NCBI RefSeq assembly: GCF_014773435.2
Contig: NZ_JACXAG020000008.1
Coordinates: 60,035 to 124,034, forward strand
From: Polycladospora coralii
GTDB lineage: Bacteria > Bacillota > Bacilli > Thermoactinomycetales > Thermoactinomycetaceae
DNA: 64,000 bases
Direction of reading: 5' to 3'
This document shows positions 1-8,944 of this stretch, piece by piece (position 1 is the first letter of the stretch; each line of letters starts with the position of its first letter). Both the position numbers and the translations under genes were made by a program. A model generated the notes under the pieces. That model was not told the origin of the DNA, searched no databases, and worked only from the letters and a program-made list of their open reading frames with translations.

Positions 1-1300
1 AATATCAGTCCTCCGTGTACGGTGCTCTTTTACTGTCAATTCAATAAATTGACTAGCGTATTTTCCATACTTCTTTAAACCATATCTTTCACAAATATCG
101 ATTAAAATCAATAAGATGTCAAATTCTAAATTAAGATAATAGTCGCGGGATATCGATAATGCTCTAACTAAATTATTGTAAGCTAGCAGATCATCTTTCT
201 GAACAATTTGACATTCAGCTAAAGATTTCATGGATTCAACCAATCTATACTCATCATTGTATAGTTCCCCTTTCTGCATCTCTTTATCCAATAAACTTCG
301 AGCTTTTTCAACTTGCCCTAACTCTAAGTGTAGAATGCCTAGTTGTGTGTAGGTTTTAATGGTTAAATATTTTCTGGTAATTGACTTTTCTAGAGCGAGA
401 GCCATACTAAAGCATGACATCACGTTCTTGAAATCAGCAGTTTTAGAGTAGCATTCACCCAATGTATACCATATCTCATAAGATCGGTCTATAAGATTGT
501 TAATATAAGCTTCCTCTAACACTGAAAGACCCACCTCTATAGCATGAAAATACATTTTCATTTTTTTCAGAATATCCATTCGTACTAAAACAATTGTTAA
601 ACGAGCATCAGCATGAGATACTAAATCTTTGTTTCCCCAGCGCCTCATGATCCCGATCAATTCTTGTAAGAACGATTGCTTTTGTGATCCATAAATGAGA
701 GTATAAATATTTTCTTTCTCCAGATTGGTTAAAGCATTTAATTCCTTTGTCTACTTCAATTATAGCTTCATTCAATTTATGTTTCATATTGTAGATTCTA
801 GCAAGAGCAGTATGACAGGCTGCCACTATATTTAAATTCTTGTCACATTCACTATCTGTTCTTATCGTTGTGTCAAAAACCTCTTCTTCAATTTCTATCG
901 CTTTTTTGTACATCTCGATTGCTAAGTCAAATTTTTTGTTACCACTGTAATTCCTACCTTTTAAATAATACACAGTGGACTCTAATTCCTTCCAAAACTC
1001 ACTCTCTTGCAGGGTTTCATGTAACCCATCATCTAGGCTTACTAACCTCATCCCATGTTCAATTGCTGTCAGCTTTAGTCTAAGATCTAACTGATCCTCT
1101 GATTCATCCTCTTTTTGAAAGTTTTCAATGGTTTCAAAGGGGATCTCGTAGCAGGCACATATCTCTGCTAGTGTTTGCTTGTCCCATTTTAATCCTTTCC
1201 CCCGTTCAATTTTAGATATTGTGGACTGTGGAATATGGGTTTTCTCTTTCAGATATTTCCCTATCTCAGTTGTCACTCTAATGCGTTCCCTTAGTACCAT
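1..1300 (-). pseudogene. HTH-TPR transcriptional regulator, frameshifted and cut by the left window edge
   Basis: The N-terminal part is an HTH_3/XRE domain (motif IPQSTISKIERGKGLKWDKQ) followed by tetratricopeptide helices, the layout of peptide-sensing TPR regulators of the PlcR/Rgg type. The first frame reads on to a stop at 608, but from about 755 downward the natural TPR sequence continues in another frame (LNALTNLEKENIYTL, then ALALEKSITRKYLT, then LGILHLELGQVEKARSLL) that stays open to base 1. One base gained or lost at about 741-757 would join the two. The start at 1300 (MVLRERIRV) has AAAGGGTG just upstream; the earlier ATG at 1324 has no such site. The C-terminus lies outside the window. 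A sequencing error cannot be excluded. I see no neighbouring signal-peptide gene. Confidence 0.75.
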
Positions 1301-1475
1301 TTTTTCACCCTTTTCAGCATTCATTTTTGTTTAATGTGTTAGACATTTTGTATATTTGATCTTATTTATATAAAGAAAAGGGCACCAGCTCAGTTCAATG
1401 TATAGCCAGAGATAAAAACAACGACTTGGAGGTGTAGACATACATCCAAAAATCAATCATAATACCGTTCAGCAG

Positions 1476-1925
1476 TTGGTTAGTGATGCTCAAAAGGATG
1501 GTATTCAGAAGTTGGTTGTAGGTGCGGTGATACGTATAGATAACCGCTTCCTGCTCCTCGAACGCGTAGACACTGATTTCGTGGCTGGACTCGTAGAACT
1601 ACCAAGTGGTACTGTGGATACAGGTGAAAGCTTATTTTCTGCACTCGAGCGTGAAGTTCGTGAGGAAACAGGGCTTATGCTTGAAGCGATCGATCAATAT
1701 CTGGTTTCATTTGATTATGTGTCAGGATCGAACAAGAATACGAGACAGTTTAATTTTCTCATCAAAACATTAGCAGGCGATATTAGATTGGAGCCGACTG
1801 AACACCAGGCGTATCACCTCATCGAGACTTCCAGTAAAGTTTTTCATACTTACAATATTTCGGAGGAAACCATAAAGGTCCTCAATACCGCGCTACAACA
1901 CATCAGTCTCAACTCGGATTATTAA
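1476..1925 (+). CDS. NUDIX hydrolase (start codon uncertain)
   Basis: The Nudix box is present: G-x5-E-x7-REVREETG (GTVDTGESLFSALEREVREE, then TG), inside an alpha/beta Nudix fold. The substrate cannot be read from sequence; the family hydrolyses nucleoside diphosphates linked to a second moiety. The TTG at 1476 is the first conventional start in frame but has no ribosome site. The frame is open upstream to 1416, and residues HPKINHNTVQQ encoded from 1443 look like the usual N-terminus of these proteins. A strong site (GGAGGTG, 1428-1434) sits five bases before an ATA codon at 1440, where an ATG would be expected. The gene is monocistronic and ends in a terminator. Confidence 0.85.
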   Translation: MVSDAQKDGIQKLVVGAVIRIDNRFLLLERVDTDFVAGLVELPSGTVDTGESLFSALEREVREETGLMLEAIDQYLVSFDYVSGSNKNTRQFNFLIKTLAGDIRLEPTEHQAYHLIETSSKVFHTYNISEETIKVLNTALQHISLNSDY

Positions 1926-1933
1926 AATCAACA

Positions 1934-1979
1934 AGCAAGCCCCCACACATCAAGTGTGAAGGCTTGCTGTTTATTTTTT
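1934..1979 (+). terminator. Rho-independent terminator after the NUDIX gene
   Basis: AGCAAGCC (1934-1941) pairs with GGCTTGCT (1961-1968), with an inner CACAC/GTGTG helix, and is followed by a T-rich run. It starts nine bases after the NUDIX stop. Confidence 0.85.
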
Positions 1980-2027
1980 CCTCATATGGACATGGTATTA
2001 AGGAAAAGCAAAGATGAGGGGTCCGCT

Positions 2028-2627
2028 GTGTTCATACAAATCGTTTGGAAGACATTTCTTATATTTGTAATCGGTACGATCATTTTGCGACTGGGCGGTC
2101 GCAAATCGATTTCTCAGATGACAATCGCTCAGGTTGTGGTGATGATTGGAATCGGATCGTTGCTGATTCAACCGGTTTCCGGGCATGGGATTGGCTATAC
2201 TTTTTTAGCAGCCTTTGTTCTCGTCTGTTTTATGCTTATTTTTGAGTATTTGCAAATGAAGTTTGATCGCTTTGAAACCATTGGTACTGGAAAAGCGAAG
2301 ATGGTGATCGAGCACGGTCAATTAAACGTAAAAAACCTGCGTATGCTTCGATTAACTGTCGACCAGTTAGAAACCCGATTACGAGAAGTAGGTATCGCTA
2401 ATATTGAAGATGTAGAATGGGCCACGATCGAAGTGAGCGGTCAACTTGGTTATGCCCTAAAGCCCCCTAAGCAACCGGCTACGAAGGAAGATATCCAGCT
2501 CATTCTCGATCATTTACAGCACCTAAGCTCCAAACCAGTCAACACGCAACCTAAATCCCATATTTTTACAGAAATTAATACGCAAGAACATGAAGGTAAT
2601 CAAGATGGACCGAAAGCTACCTTGTGA
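2028..2627 (+). CDS. DUF421 (YetF/YcaP-family) membrane protein
   Basis: Three hydrophobic helices occupy roughly the first 85 residues, followed by the cytoplasmic DUF421 domain with its typical run (MVIEHGQLNVKNLRMLRLTV, then LETRLREVGIANIEDVEWA). YetF-type proteins are membrane proteins of poorly defined function, several being sporulation- or stress-linked in Bacillus. I chose the GTG at 2028 because GAGGGG lies six bases upstream and translation then begins directly at the first membrane helix; an in-frame ATG further upstream would fall inside the preceding terminator hairpin. Length is 199 aa. The last 30 residues are polar and probably disordered. Confidence 0.85.
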   Translation: MFIQIVWKTFLIFVIGTIILRLGGRKSISQMTIAQVVVMIGIGSLLIQPVSGHGIGYTFLAAFVLVCFMLIFEYLQMKFDRFETIGTGKAKMVIEHGQLNVKNLRMLRLTVDQLETRLREVGIANIEDVEWATIEVSGQLGYALKPPKQPATKEDIQLILDHLQHLSSKPVNTQPKSHIFTEINTQEHEGNQDGPKATL

Positions 2628-2639
2628 ATGGAGTGGATG

Positions 2640-2768
2640 CTATTCCTGCTGTCCTTCTTCCTCCGATGATTTGGTAAGCATACGTTCTAATAAGGTAAAA
2701 CGCAACTGCAAGTAGACAATCCATACGTGACCCAGTATGGTAATCGCGGTAATCACAATCTCTTTCAA
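2640..2768 (-). CDS. 42-aa membrane peptide
   Basis: A small ORF starts with TTG at 2768 behind AAGGAGGGC at seven-base spacing and ends TAG at 2640-2642. The predicted peptide begins MKEIVITAITILGHVWIVYL, one membrane helix, then a short charged tail (RMLTKSSEEEGQQE). A hydrophobic segment, good ribosome site and acidic tail support real translation. It does not match a family I know. It lies just downstream of, and opposite to, the DUF421 gene. Confidence 0.6.
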   Translation of the reverse strand: MKEIVITAITILGHVWIVYLQLRFTLLERMLTKSSEEEGQQE

Positions 2769-2841
2769 ACAAATGCCCTCCTTTTTTAACGGGATCATTT
2801 GTTCTTATTTTGTCGAATTAGGAGTTATTTATACGTCATTA

Positions 2842-3363
2842 CTACCAGTTCATCCTTTTCTTAAGTGTGGTAATATGTGCGACATGATGCTTTCCATGCC
2901 ATGCATATAGCTCTAAATTTTGCGCAAGCGTAAGTATGCCCATTTCTGGATTCCGGTATGTCCCCTTTAAAGTTTCTGCTGAGATCGACTTTATCAGATA
3001 GATCCAGCGGGCATGAATCGAAGTGAGCAAATGAATGGAAAGAGAGACAGGAGCTCCCGTAGCATCAGGTAACGCCGCCCATTTATTCTCATCATAAGTT
3101 AAAATAGTAGGTTCATCTTCCGTCAATGCAAGCCGTACACGCAGGTAACCATTTAAATGACTGTCCGCCAAATGATGTACCACTTGTCGAACCGTCCATC
3201 CGCCTTCACGGTAAGGAGTATCCAATTGCTTTTCACTGAGTCCATCTATCTCTTGTTTCAGTAAAGTAGGCAACACCTCTATATCCGAAATCCATTGTTC
3301 GATCATTTCCAGCTGAATTTTTTCTGTGAATTCAAATGGGCCAATCGGATAGCGTAGATCCAT
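2842..3363 (-). CDS. yfiT: YfiT-like DinB-superfamily metal-dependent hydrolase
   Basis: The product closely follows the B. subtilis YfiT pattern: LRYPIG at the N-terminus, LDTPYREGGWTVRQVVHHLA with its metal-binding histidine, DSHLNGYLRVRLALTE, and a C-terminal HGKHHVAHIT with further metal histidines. YfiT is a four-helix-bundle DinB/YfiT-family protein that binds a divalent metal (nickel or zinc); its in vivo substrate is not settled, though relatives are bacillithiol-dependent transferases. ATG 3363 is preferred to ATG 3384 since GAAAGGATG stands upstream of it. Length about 173 aa, normal for the family. Single gene. Confidence 0.88.
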   Translation of the reverse strand: MDLRYPIGPFEFTEKIQLEMIEQWISDIEVLPTLLKQEIDGLSEKQLDTPYREGGWTVRQVVHHLADSHLNGYLRVRLALTEDEPTILTYDENKWAALPDATGAPVSLSIHLLTSIHARWIYLIKSISAETLKGTYRNPEMGILTLAQNLELYAWHGKHHVAHITTLKKRMNW

Positions 3364-3778
3364 CTTTATCATCCTTTCTCGCATAGCGAGGTATACCTAT
3401 ATGAAAAACGTATTCCACAGATAACCTACGATCCCTTTACTGCATCGTCCTTATATATTCCCAAACTTTTTCCCAATAGGATAAATATACATTTTAAATT
3501 GCAAGCGCTTTCATTCTTACTAACACGCACAAAACCCTTTTAAAACCTTCTCTCACTCCACTTTTATCATTCAAATTTTCGCCACAATTGATTGTATAAT
3601 CACTGACTTCGATGAATAAAAATGGCTGTAAAACTTGTTTATCATGTAAAATAATGATATCCTTGGGTTAATGTAGAGACCGTGTACGGGTCTTCCTTCT
3701 CTAATAAATTACTCATTTCTCGTAATTCTGTAAATTATCTACTATGATTGTATATTTTGATGGAGGTGACGGTCAACG
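3364..3778 (+). promoter_or_regulatory. Upstream region of the glutamate synthase gene
   Basis: This 415-bp stretch holds no convincing gene. It is AT-rich, contains a possible -10 hexamer TATAAT near 3594 without a good -35, and a hairpin AGACC-GTGTAC-GGGTCT near 3681-3697 that could act in the leader. The ribosome site TGGAGGTGA precedes the ATG at 3779. No clear TnrA or GltC box was recognised by eye. Confidence 0.35.
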
Positions 3779-6700
3779 ATGACCAAAACGAAGAAAAGCC
3801 TAAACAATCTGGGTTCTTTTAAGCATTTAACCTCTGAAGAACACGATAGTTGCGGAATTGTCGCAACCATTGAAAAAAATGGAATACCTACACGCGCCAA
3901 TATGTTGGATACAATAGACGCCTTGATTAAAACCGAACATCGTTCTGGTTTTATACAAGGTGAAGGGGACGGCTGTGGCATACTAACCGATATCCCACGT
4001 GCTTTATGGGCCGATAAATTAGCTGATAAAGGTCTAGCTGACATCGTACATGATCCACGATTTGCCGTCGCGCATATTTTTTTACCAAAATCTGAAGAGG
4101 CACTATACATCAGAGAGCAAATTATTAAACATTTATCTCAAAATCAGTTTGAGTTCTTGCATGAAGAACTTGACCAAGTCAACCATTCTGTCTTAGGTCC
4201 AAATGCCCAGGCTGATGAACCACATTTCTGGCAGATTGCTGTACGATCACAGTCAGAACAAGACATCTCTAAGCAAATGTTTGAGCAGGTTGTACAATTA
4301 GAAACACAATTCCCTGTTCAACTCGCTTCTTTTAGTAACCATTCTGTCGTCTATAAGTTGATGGGGGCGGCAAGTTTAATCCCCAAATACTTTAATGACT
4401 TAAATGACGATCAATTTAAATCGTTAGCGACAATCGGACATAATCGCTACTCGACCAATACGTTATCTAATTTCTTTCGTGTTCAGCCATTTTCGATCTT
4501 AGGACATAATGGTGAAATTAATACAGCTCGTAAACTACGCGACGAAGCACAGATGATTGGTGCTCCCCTCGAGGAAGAGAGTAGCGATTCTCAAGATCTA
4601 AATCGAGTCGTAGAAACCCTGATTCATCGCTATGACTATAGCTTGTTTGAAGCAATCGAGATCGTTTTCCCACCGATCATTCATGAATTACATCAACTAC
4701 CTGAGCAGATCAGACAGCTATACACCTACTATAGACAAACATGGGGACCGTTTTCACAAGGACCAGCAGGAATCATCTCCCGCTATGGAAATGAGTGTGC
4801 TTTTAGCGTAGATGCCTTAGGCCTTCGACCTCTCTGGTTAGTTGAAACAGTACGTTCCTATTCCTTCTCATCTGAACAAGGGATTGTGCCCGTTTCACAG
4901 ATGATAGGCGAACCGAAGCCCCTCGCACCAGGTGAAACAATCGGAGTACAACTTCTACCTCAAGCTAAAGTATATGCACATCATGAATTGCAACAAGTTG
5001 TTTTAGAACGCACCTCAAAGCGATGTGATTTTACACCGTATGGTCAGGTGAACCCGCTACCTAAGCCCAAACAAGCTTTACAACTAAAGGACAATACAGC
5101 CTCAGCTCAAGCTTATGCTGCCTTTGGCTGGGAGCGGGAACAAATTCAGATGGTCGAGCAGATGGGCGATATCGGAGTTGATCCCATTCGTTCACTAGGG
5201 CATGACGCGCCTTTAGCGGCACTAGCTAAAATGAGGCAAAACATTCCTGATTATATAAAAGAAAGTGTTGCTGTAGTAACCAATCCAGCAATTGACCGCG
5301 AACGGGAAATGGAACACTTCTCAACACGTATCCTACTGGGAGAGCGCCCCCGTCTCGGTTCAGCACAACAAGAATCGCTTCCCCTCGATTTGCCATCCCC
5401 AATATTGGTGGAAGGTAAGTGTGGCCAGCGCGTAAGTGAGCAACACAAAACGTATGCTTATGAAGAAGTGCTTCATTATTTTTCAACTGATGCAAATCGT
5501 GTACATCATTTTTCACTATCTTATAAACGTGGTACATCCATCCCTGATCGGCTTCATCAATTAGCAAATGAGGCAATTGAAGCGGTTCAGGCAGGAAAAA
5601 CCATCCTGATTCTGGATGATCAAGATTGTCATACCCATGATCAGATGTTTTTAGATCCACATATCGCCATCTCCAAAGTGGATCAAGCACTAAAACTAGC
5701 CTCCCATCCTAGTGAAGGTCAAAATCTGAGAAGGAAGGCAAGTATTATCGTGCGTTCTGCCGCTATGCGTAGCCTTCATGATCTTGCAACAGCGATTGGG
5801 CTCGGTGCTGATGCCGTTTCACCTTATCTCATGTTTGCCACCTTACACGAGAAAGAAAATGCTGAGGCCACCCATCTTTTTACAGCTATCAATAAAGGGC
5901 TTGAAAAAATTATTTCTACCATTGGTATCCATGAACTACGTGGTTATGCAAGACTGTTTTCATCCATTGGACTCCATCCAGAAATAGCAGAGATTTTGCA
6001 AATTGTCAATTATGGCGGTAGCTCCACTGCTGGTTTATCCTGGAAAAAAATGGAGCAGAGTGCAGAAGAACGTTACCTTGATTTTAATGATGGTAAAGCA
6101 AAAGCTGCACGACTTTTCCATCTATGGCCGCGTGTGTGGAAATCTATTGGCCAGTTAGCTGCCAATGATATTACCTATGAAGAGTTTGCAAACAAATTAG
6201 AAACACTGGAAACCGAAAATCCACTTAGTCTTCGTCACGTAACGGATTTAAAAATAGATTTAGATTCTCACATCGACGCCAATCAAGTGGATCTTTCCAT
6301 CGGAAAACATGATCTACCACTAGCCATTAGCTCTATGTCCTTCGGTTCTCAAAATGAAATTGCCTTTCGAGCGTATGCGGAAGCAGCCAATCGCCTCAAC
6401 ATGGTAAGCCTGAATGGTGAAGGTGGCGAAATCAAGGATATGCTAGGTAAATATCCAAATACACGTGGTCATCAAATTGCCTCAGGCCGTTTCGGTGTAA
6501 ATGTTGAGCTTGCCAACTCGGCCAACATCCTAGAAATCAAAATTGGACAAGGGGCTAAACCAGGTGAAGGTGGCCATCTACCGGGTAAAAAAGTTTCTCC
6601 TAAGGTAGCAGAAGCTCGAAATGCGACGCCAGGCAGCGATTTGATTTCGCCTTCCAATAACCATGATATCTATTCTATTGAGGATTTAGCTCAGATCATT

Positions 6701-8263
6701 ACGGAGCTCAAAACAGCCAATAAACAAGCCCAGGTGATCGTCAAAGTTCCGATCGTTCCTAACATTGGTACAATCGCAGTTGGAATCGCTAAAGCTGGAG
6801 CTGATATCATTACATTAAGTGGGTTCGATGGTGGAACAGGAGCTGCTCGTATCCATGCCCTCCAGCACGTTGGCCTACCGGCTGAAATTGGCGTGAAAGC
6901 GGCACATAATGCGCTACTTGAGGTAGGTTTACGTGATCACGTAGAGATTTGGGCTGATGGTGGTGTCAAAAGTGCCTTAGATGCAGTTAAATTAATGTTA
7001 CTCGGCGCCAATAGGATTGGTTTTGGAACCCTTGCGATGCTAGCCATCGGATGTACGACCTGTAAAGGCTGTCATCTGGATACTTGTCACGTTGGAATCG
7101 CTACGCAGATCGAAACCGTAGAGGAAGCCGAGGAGCATGGGTTACGCCGCTTTGTGCCTCGTCAACTGGACATCGCGATCGAAAATCTGATGCACCTATT
7201 CTCTACATTTGGTCAGCAAATACGAGAAATAACCGCTCAGTTAGGTGAGAAGCGTACCCAAGATCTAGTGGGCCGCTCTGATTTGCTCGTCCAAACACGC
7301 GCACTTGAAGCACTTGATCTCTCTGATTTATTGCAAGTTACACCGCCCGCTAAACAACTTGAAAGTAGAGAAGAAGTACTGATTGCAGGTAGGATCAAAA
7401 GCTTGTCTGAAGATCAACATTATACGTTCACAGAGCGTACTGTGGATACGTTTACCCAAGTGGATAGTACAAGTCGTGTTCTTTTATCCAATATATCGGG
7501 AGCTCGTGTTCGTAACCGTTTAGATGGTAGCTATCATACACTGCCTGAAAGCACCTTTACTTTTGGTGAAGGCTCCATCCCTGGAAATGGATTTGCTGCA
7601 TATCACGCTGAGGGTATGCAAGCTACTGTTCATGGTGGTGCACAAGATGGGGTTGGAAAAACGGCATTTGGAGGAAAAGTAGCCATTCTAAAGTCACCCA
7701 ACCAACATAATGTGTTGATTAATGGTTCAGTGGGTAAAGGATTTTGTTACGGGGCACAAAAAGGACTGTTCATCGCTCAAGGAGATGCTGACTCGCGGGC
7801 AGGAATTCGTCTCTCAGGGGCTGATATCATCATCGGTGGTGAACTTACTGCACCTGTGAAAGATGAACTTGGTTTTATTGCCAATCGAGCAAATATCAAA
7901 GGTTTTGCATTTGAGTATATGACGGATGGGCGAGCCGTTGTGCTGGGAGACCCAGGGCCATGGATATGCTCCGGTATGACTGGTGGCGTGGTCTATCTCC
8001 GTCTCCAACCCGAATTAGGATTGGATGAAGTGGCTATTATGCGTCGTATCGCCAAAGCGGCTAAGGTATCCATCGAGCCCCTTAATGAAAAGGGAATTGA
8101 CGACTTACAGGAGCTACTCACTCACTACCTTAATGAATTACGAGAAGCCAAGCAGTACGATACAGCAGAACACATCACTAACTTACTCGCTAACTTAGAC
8201 CAACACTTTATTCAGGTGATTCCAAACAAACAGCAAGCTGATCCTGCCGTATCTACTGAGTAA
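3779..8263 (+). CDS. gltA: Glutamate synthase large subunit (class II amidotransferase/FMN)
   Basis: The enzyme transfers the amide of glutamine to 2-oxoglutarate, giving two glutamates. Domain order: a short propeptide followed by the nucleophilic cysteine in EHDSCGIVATIEKNG (Cys about 25), the Ntn-type glutaminase domain (GHNRYSTNT, LGHNGEINTARKLRDEAQ), central domain, FMN-binding barrel (GGEIKDMLGKYPNTRGHQIA, SGFDGGTGAARIHALQHVGL), the 3Fe-4S cysteines in CTTCKGCHLDTC (C-x5-C-x4-C), and a C-terminal beta-helix domain. At 1494 aa it matches the bacterial large subunit. No small subunit (GltB/GltD, the NADPH-FAD electron input) is adjacent; either it lies elsewhere or another donor is used. 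It stands alone between its leader and a terminator. Confidence 0.93.
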   Translation: MTKTKKSLNNLGSFKHLTSEEHDSCGIVATIEKNGIPTRANMLDTIDALIKTEHRSGFIQGEGDGCGILTDIPRALWADKLADKGLADIVHDPRFAVAHIFLPKSEEALYIREQIIKHLSQNQFEFLHEELDQVNHSVLGPNAQADEPHFWQIAVRSQSEQDISKQMFEQVVQLETQFPVQLASFSNHSVVYKLMGAASLIPKYFNDLNDDQFKSLATIGHNRYSTNTLSNFFRVQPFSILGHNGEINTARKLRDEAQMIGAPLEEESSDSQDLNRVVETLIHRYDYSLFEAIEIVFPPIIHELHQLPEQIRQLYTYYRQTWGPFSQGPAGIISRYGNECAFSVDALGLRPLWLVETVRSYSFSSEQGIVPVSQMIGEPKPLAPGETIGVQLLPQAKVYAHHELQQVVLERTSKRCDFTPYGQVNPLPKPKQALQLKDNTASAQAYAAFGWEREQIQMVEQMGDIGVDPIRSLGHDAPLAALAKMRQNIPDYIKESVAVVTNPAIDREREMEHFSTRILLGERPRLGSAQQESLPLDLPSPILVEGKCGQRVSEQHKTYAYEEVLHYFSTDANRVHHFSLSYKRGTSIPDRLHQLANEAIEAVQAGKTILILDDQDCHTHDQMFLDPHIAISKVDQALKLASHPSEGQNLRRKASIIVRSAAMRSLHDLATAIGLGADAVSPYLMFATLHEKENAEATHLFTAINKGLEKIISTIGIHELRGYARLFSSIGLHPEIAEILQIVNYGGSSTAGLSWKKMEQSAEERYLDFNDGKAKAARLFHLWPRVWKSIGQLAANDITYEEFANKLETLETENPLSLRHVTDLKIDLDSHIDANQVDLSIGKHDLPLAISSMSFGSQNEIAFRAYAEAANRLNMVSLNGEGGEIKDMLGKYPNTRGHQIASGRFGVNVELANSANILEIKIGQGAKPGEGGHLPGKKVSPKVAEARNATPGSDLISPSNNHDIYSIEDLAQIITELKTANKQAQVIVKVPIVPNIGTIAVGIAKAGADIITLSGFDGGTGAARIHALQHVGLPAEIGVKAAHNALLEVGLRDHVEIWADGGVKSALDAVKLMLLGANRIGFGTLAMLAIGCTTCKGCHLDTCHVGIATQIETVEEAEEHGLRRFVPRQLDIAIENLMHLFSTFGQQIREITAQLGEKRTQDLVGRSDLLVQTRALEALDLSDLLQVTPPAKQLESREEVLIAGRIKSLSEDQHYTFTERTVDTFTQVDSTSRVLLSNISGARVRNRLDGSYHTLPESTFTFGEGSIPGNGFAAYHAEGMQATVHGGAQDGVGKTAFGGKVAILKSPNQHNVLINGSVGKGFCYGAQKGLFIAQGDADSRAGIRLSGADIIIGGELTAPVKDELGFIANRANIKGFAFEYMTDGRAVVLGDPGPWICSGMTGGVVYLRLQPELGLDEVAIMRRIAKAAKVSIEPLNEKGIDDLQELLTHYLNELREAKQYDTAEHITNLLANLDQHFIQVIPNKQQADPAVSTE

Positions 8264-8269
8264 GCCATC

Positions 8270-8311
8270 AAGAAAAAGTCCTAGAGAAAGCATATCTAGG
8301 GCTTTTTCTTA
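8270..8311 (+). terminator. Terminator after glutamate synthase
   Basis: AAGAAAAAG plus TCCTAGA pair with TCTAGGG plus CTTTTTCTT around a short loop. The T-run on the plus strand ends the glutamate synthase transcript; the A-rich left arm could also serve the minus-strand gene at 8322. Confidence 0.85.
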
Positions 8312-8321
8312 TATACACACA

Positions 8322-8567
8322 CTACTCACAACAAATAACATACTTCCATCGATCTTCTCTCTTAACATGAGTATTCCCTTGTTCATCAATCTTATGATCA
8401 ATGTCTTTTTCTGCAAATGTTTTAATATACTCCGCTCTTCTCTCTTCATTTAACGTTTCAGTTGGTACAATAAGTGTATAGTCACTTCCCCACATTTTGT
8501 AAAAAGCAAATATCAGGACTAATGCCATAATGGTGCTTACAGTCCCAATAACAAATTTATTTTTCAT
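8322..8567 (-). CDS. Small membrane-anchored hypothetical protein
   Basis: An 81-aa product with an N-terminal membrane helix (VIGTVSTIMALVLIFAFYKM) acting as signal anchor, then a charged extracellular or periphery part rich in E, K and D (TLNEERRAEYIKTFAEKDID). GTAGGTGAT upstream of the ATG supports the start. It ends with VICCE, where the paired cysteines could be functional. I do not recognise the family. The remnant at 8595-8780 lies just upstream on the same strand and may once have been its partner. Confidence 0.6.
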   Translation of the reverse strand: MKNKFVIGTVSTIMALVLIFAFYKMWGSDYTLIVPTETLNEERRAEYIKTFAEKDIDHKIDEQGNTHVKREDRWKYVICCE

Positions 8568-8594
8568 AGTTACATCACCTACTGTCTAATTAAT

Positions 8595-8780
8595 TCAAGA
8601 ACAGAATGAAGTAAGATCGCGTAGGTCTCCTTCTTCTATATGAAATTTTCCATTTTCAATTTTATAGTTTGCATCAATTTTCACCATACATGCCTATAAC
8701 AATTTTTGATCTATGTTAGACGTATCAGTTAACTCCACAAACTTTTTCTCTACTTGGCAGGCTGTACGAATTGATAACAT
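8595..8780 (-). pseudogene. Small decayed ORF with an internal TAG
   Basis: Reading from ATG 8780, 28 codons (MLSIRTACQVEKKFVELTDT, then SNIDQKLL) are followed by TAG at 8694-8696, after which the same frame continues for 32 codons (MVKIDANYKIENGKFHIEEG, then DLRDLTSFCS) to a stop at 8595. The even, protein-like composition on both sides suggests one coding sequence broken by a CAG-to-TAG change. There is no ribosome site before 8780. The family is unknown. Confidence 0.4.
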
Positions 8781-8944
8781 AAAGCTTAGTGATATGATTC
8801 ATAAGATCCTACAGTGAAATGGATTAGACCGTCAGCAATGACCGATCACGACATTTTGTTACTTAAAAAAAGGAATAATCCAACCTTTAGCGAATTATAT
8901 TCACCTCAAGGAAAACTGTCAGAACAAAAAGGTAGGGACAATCT

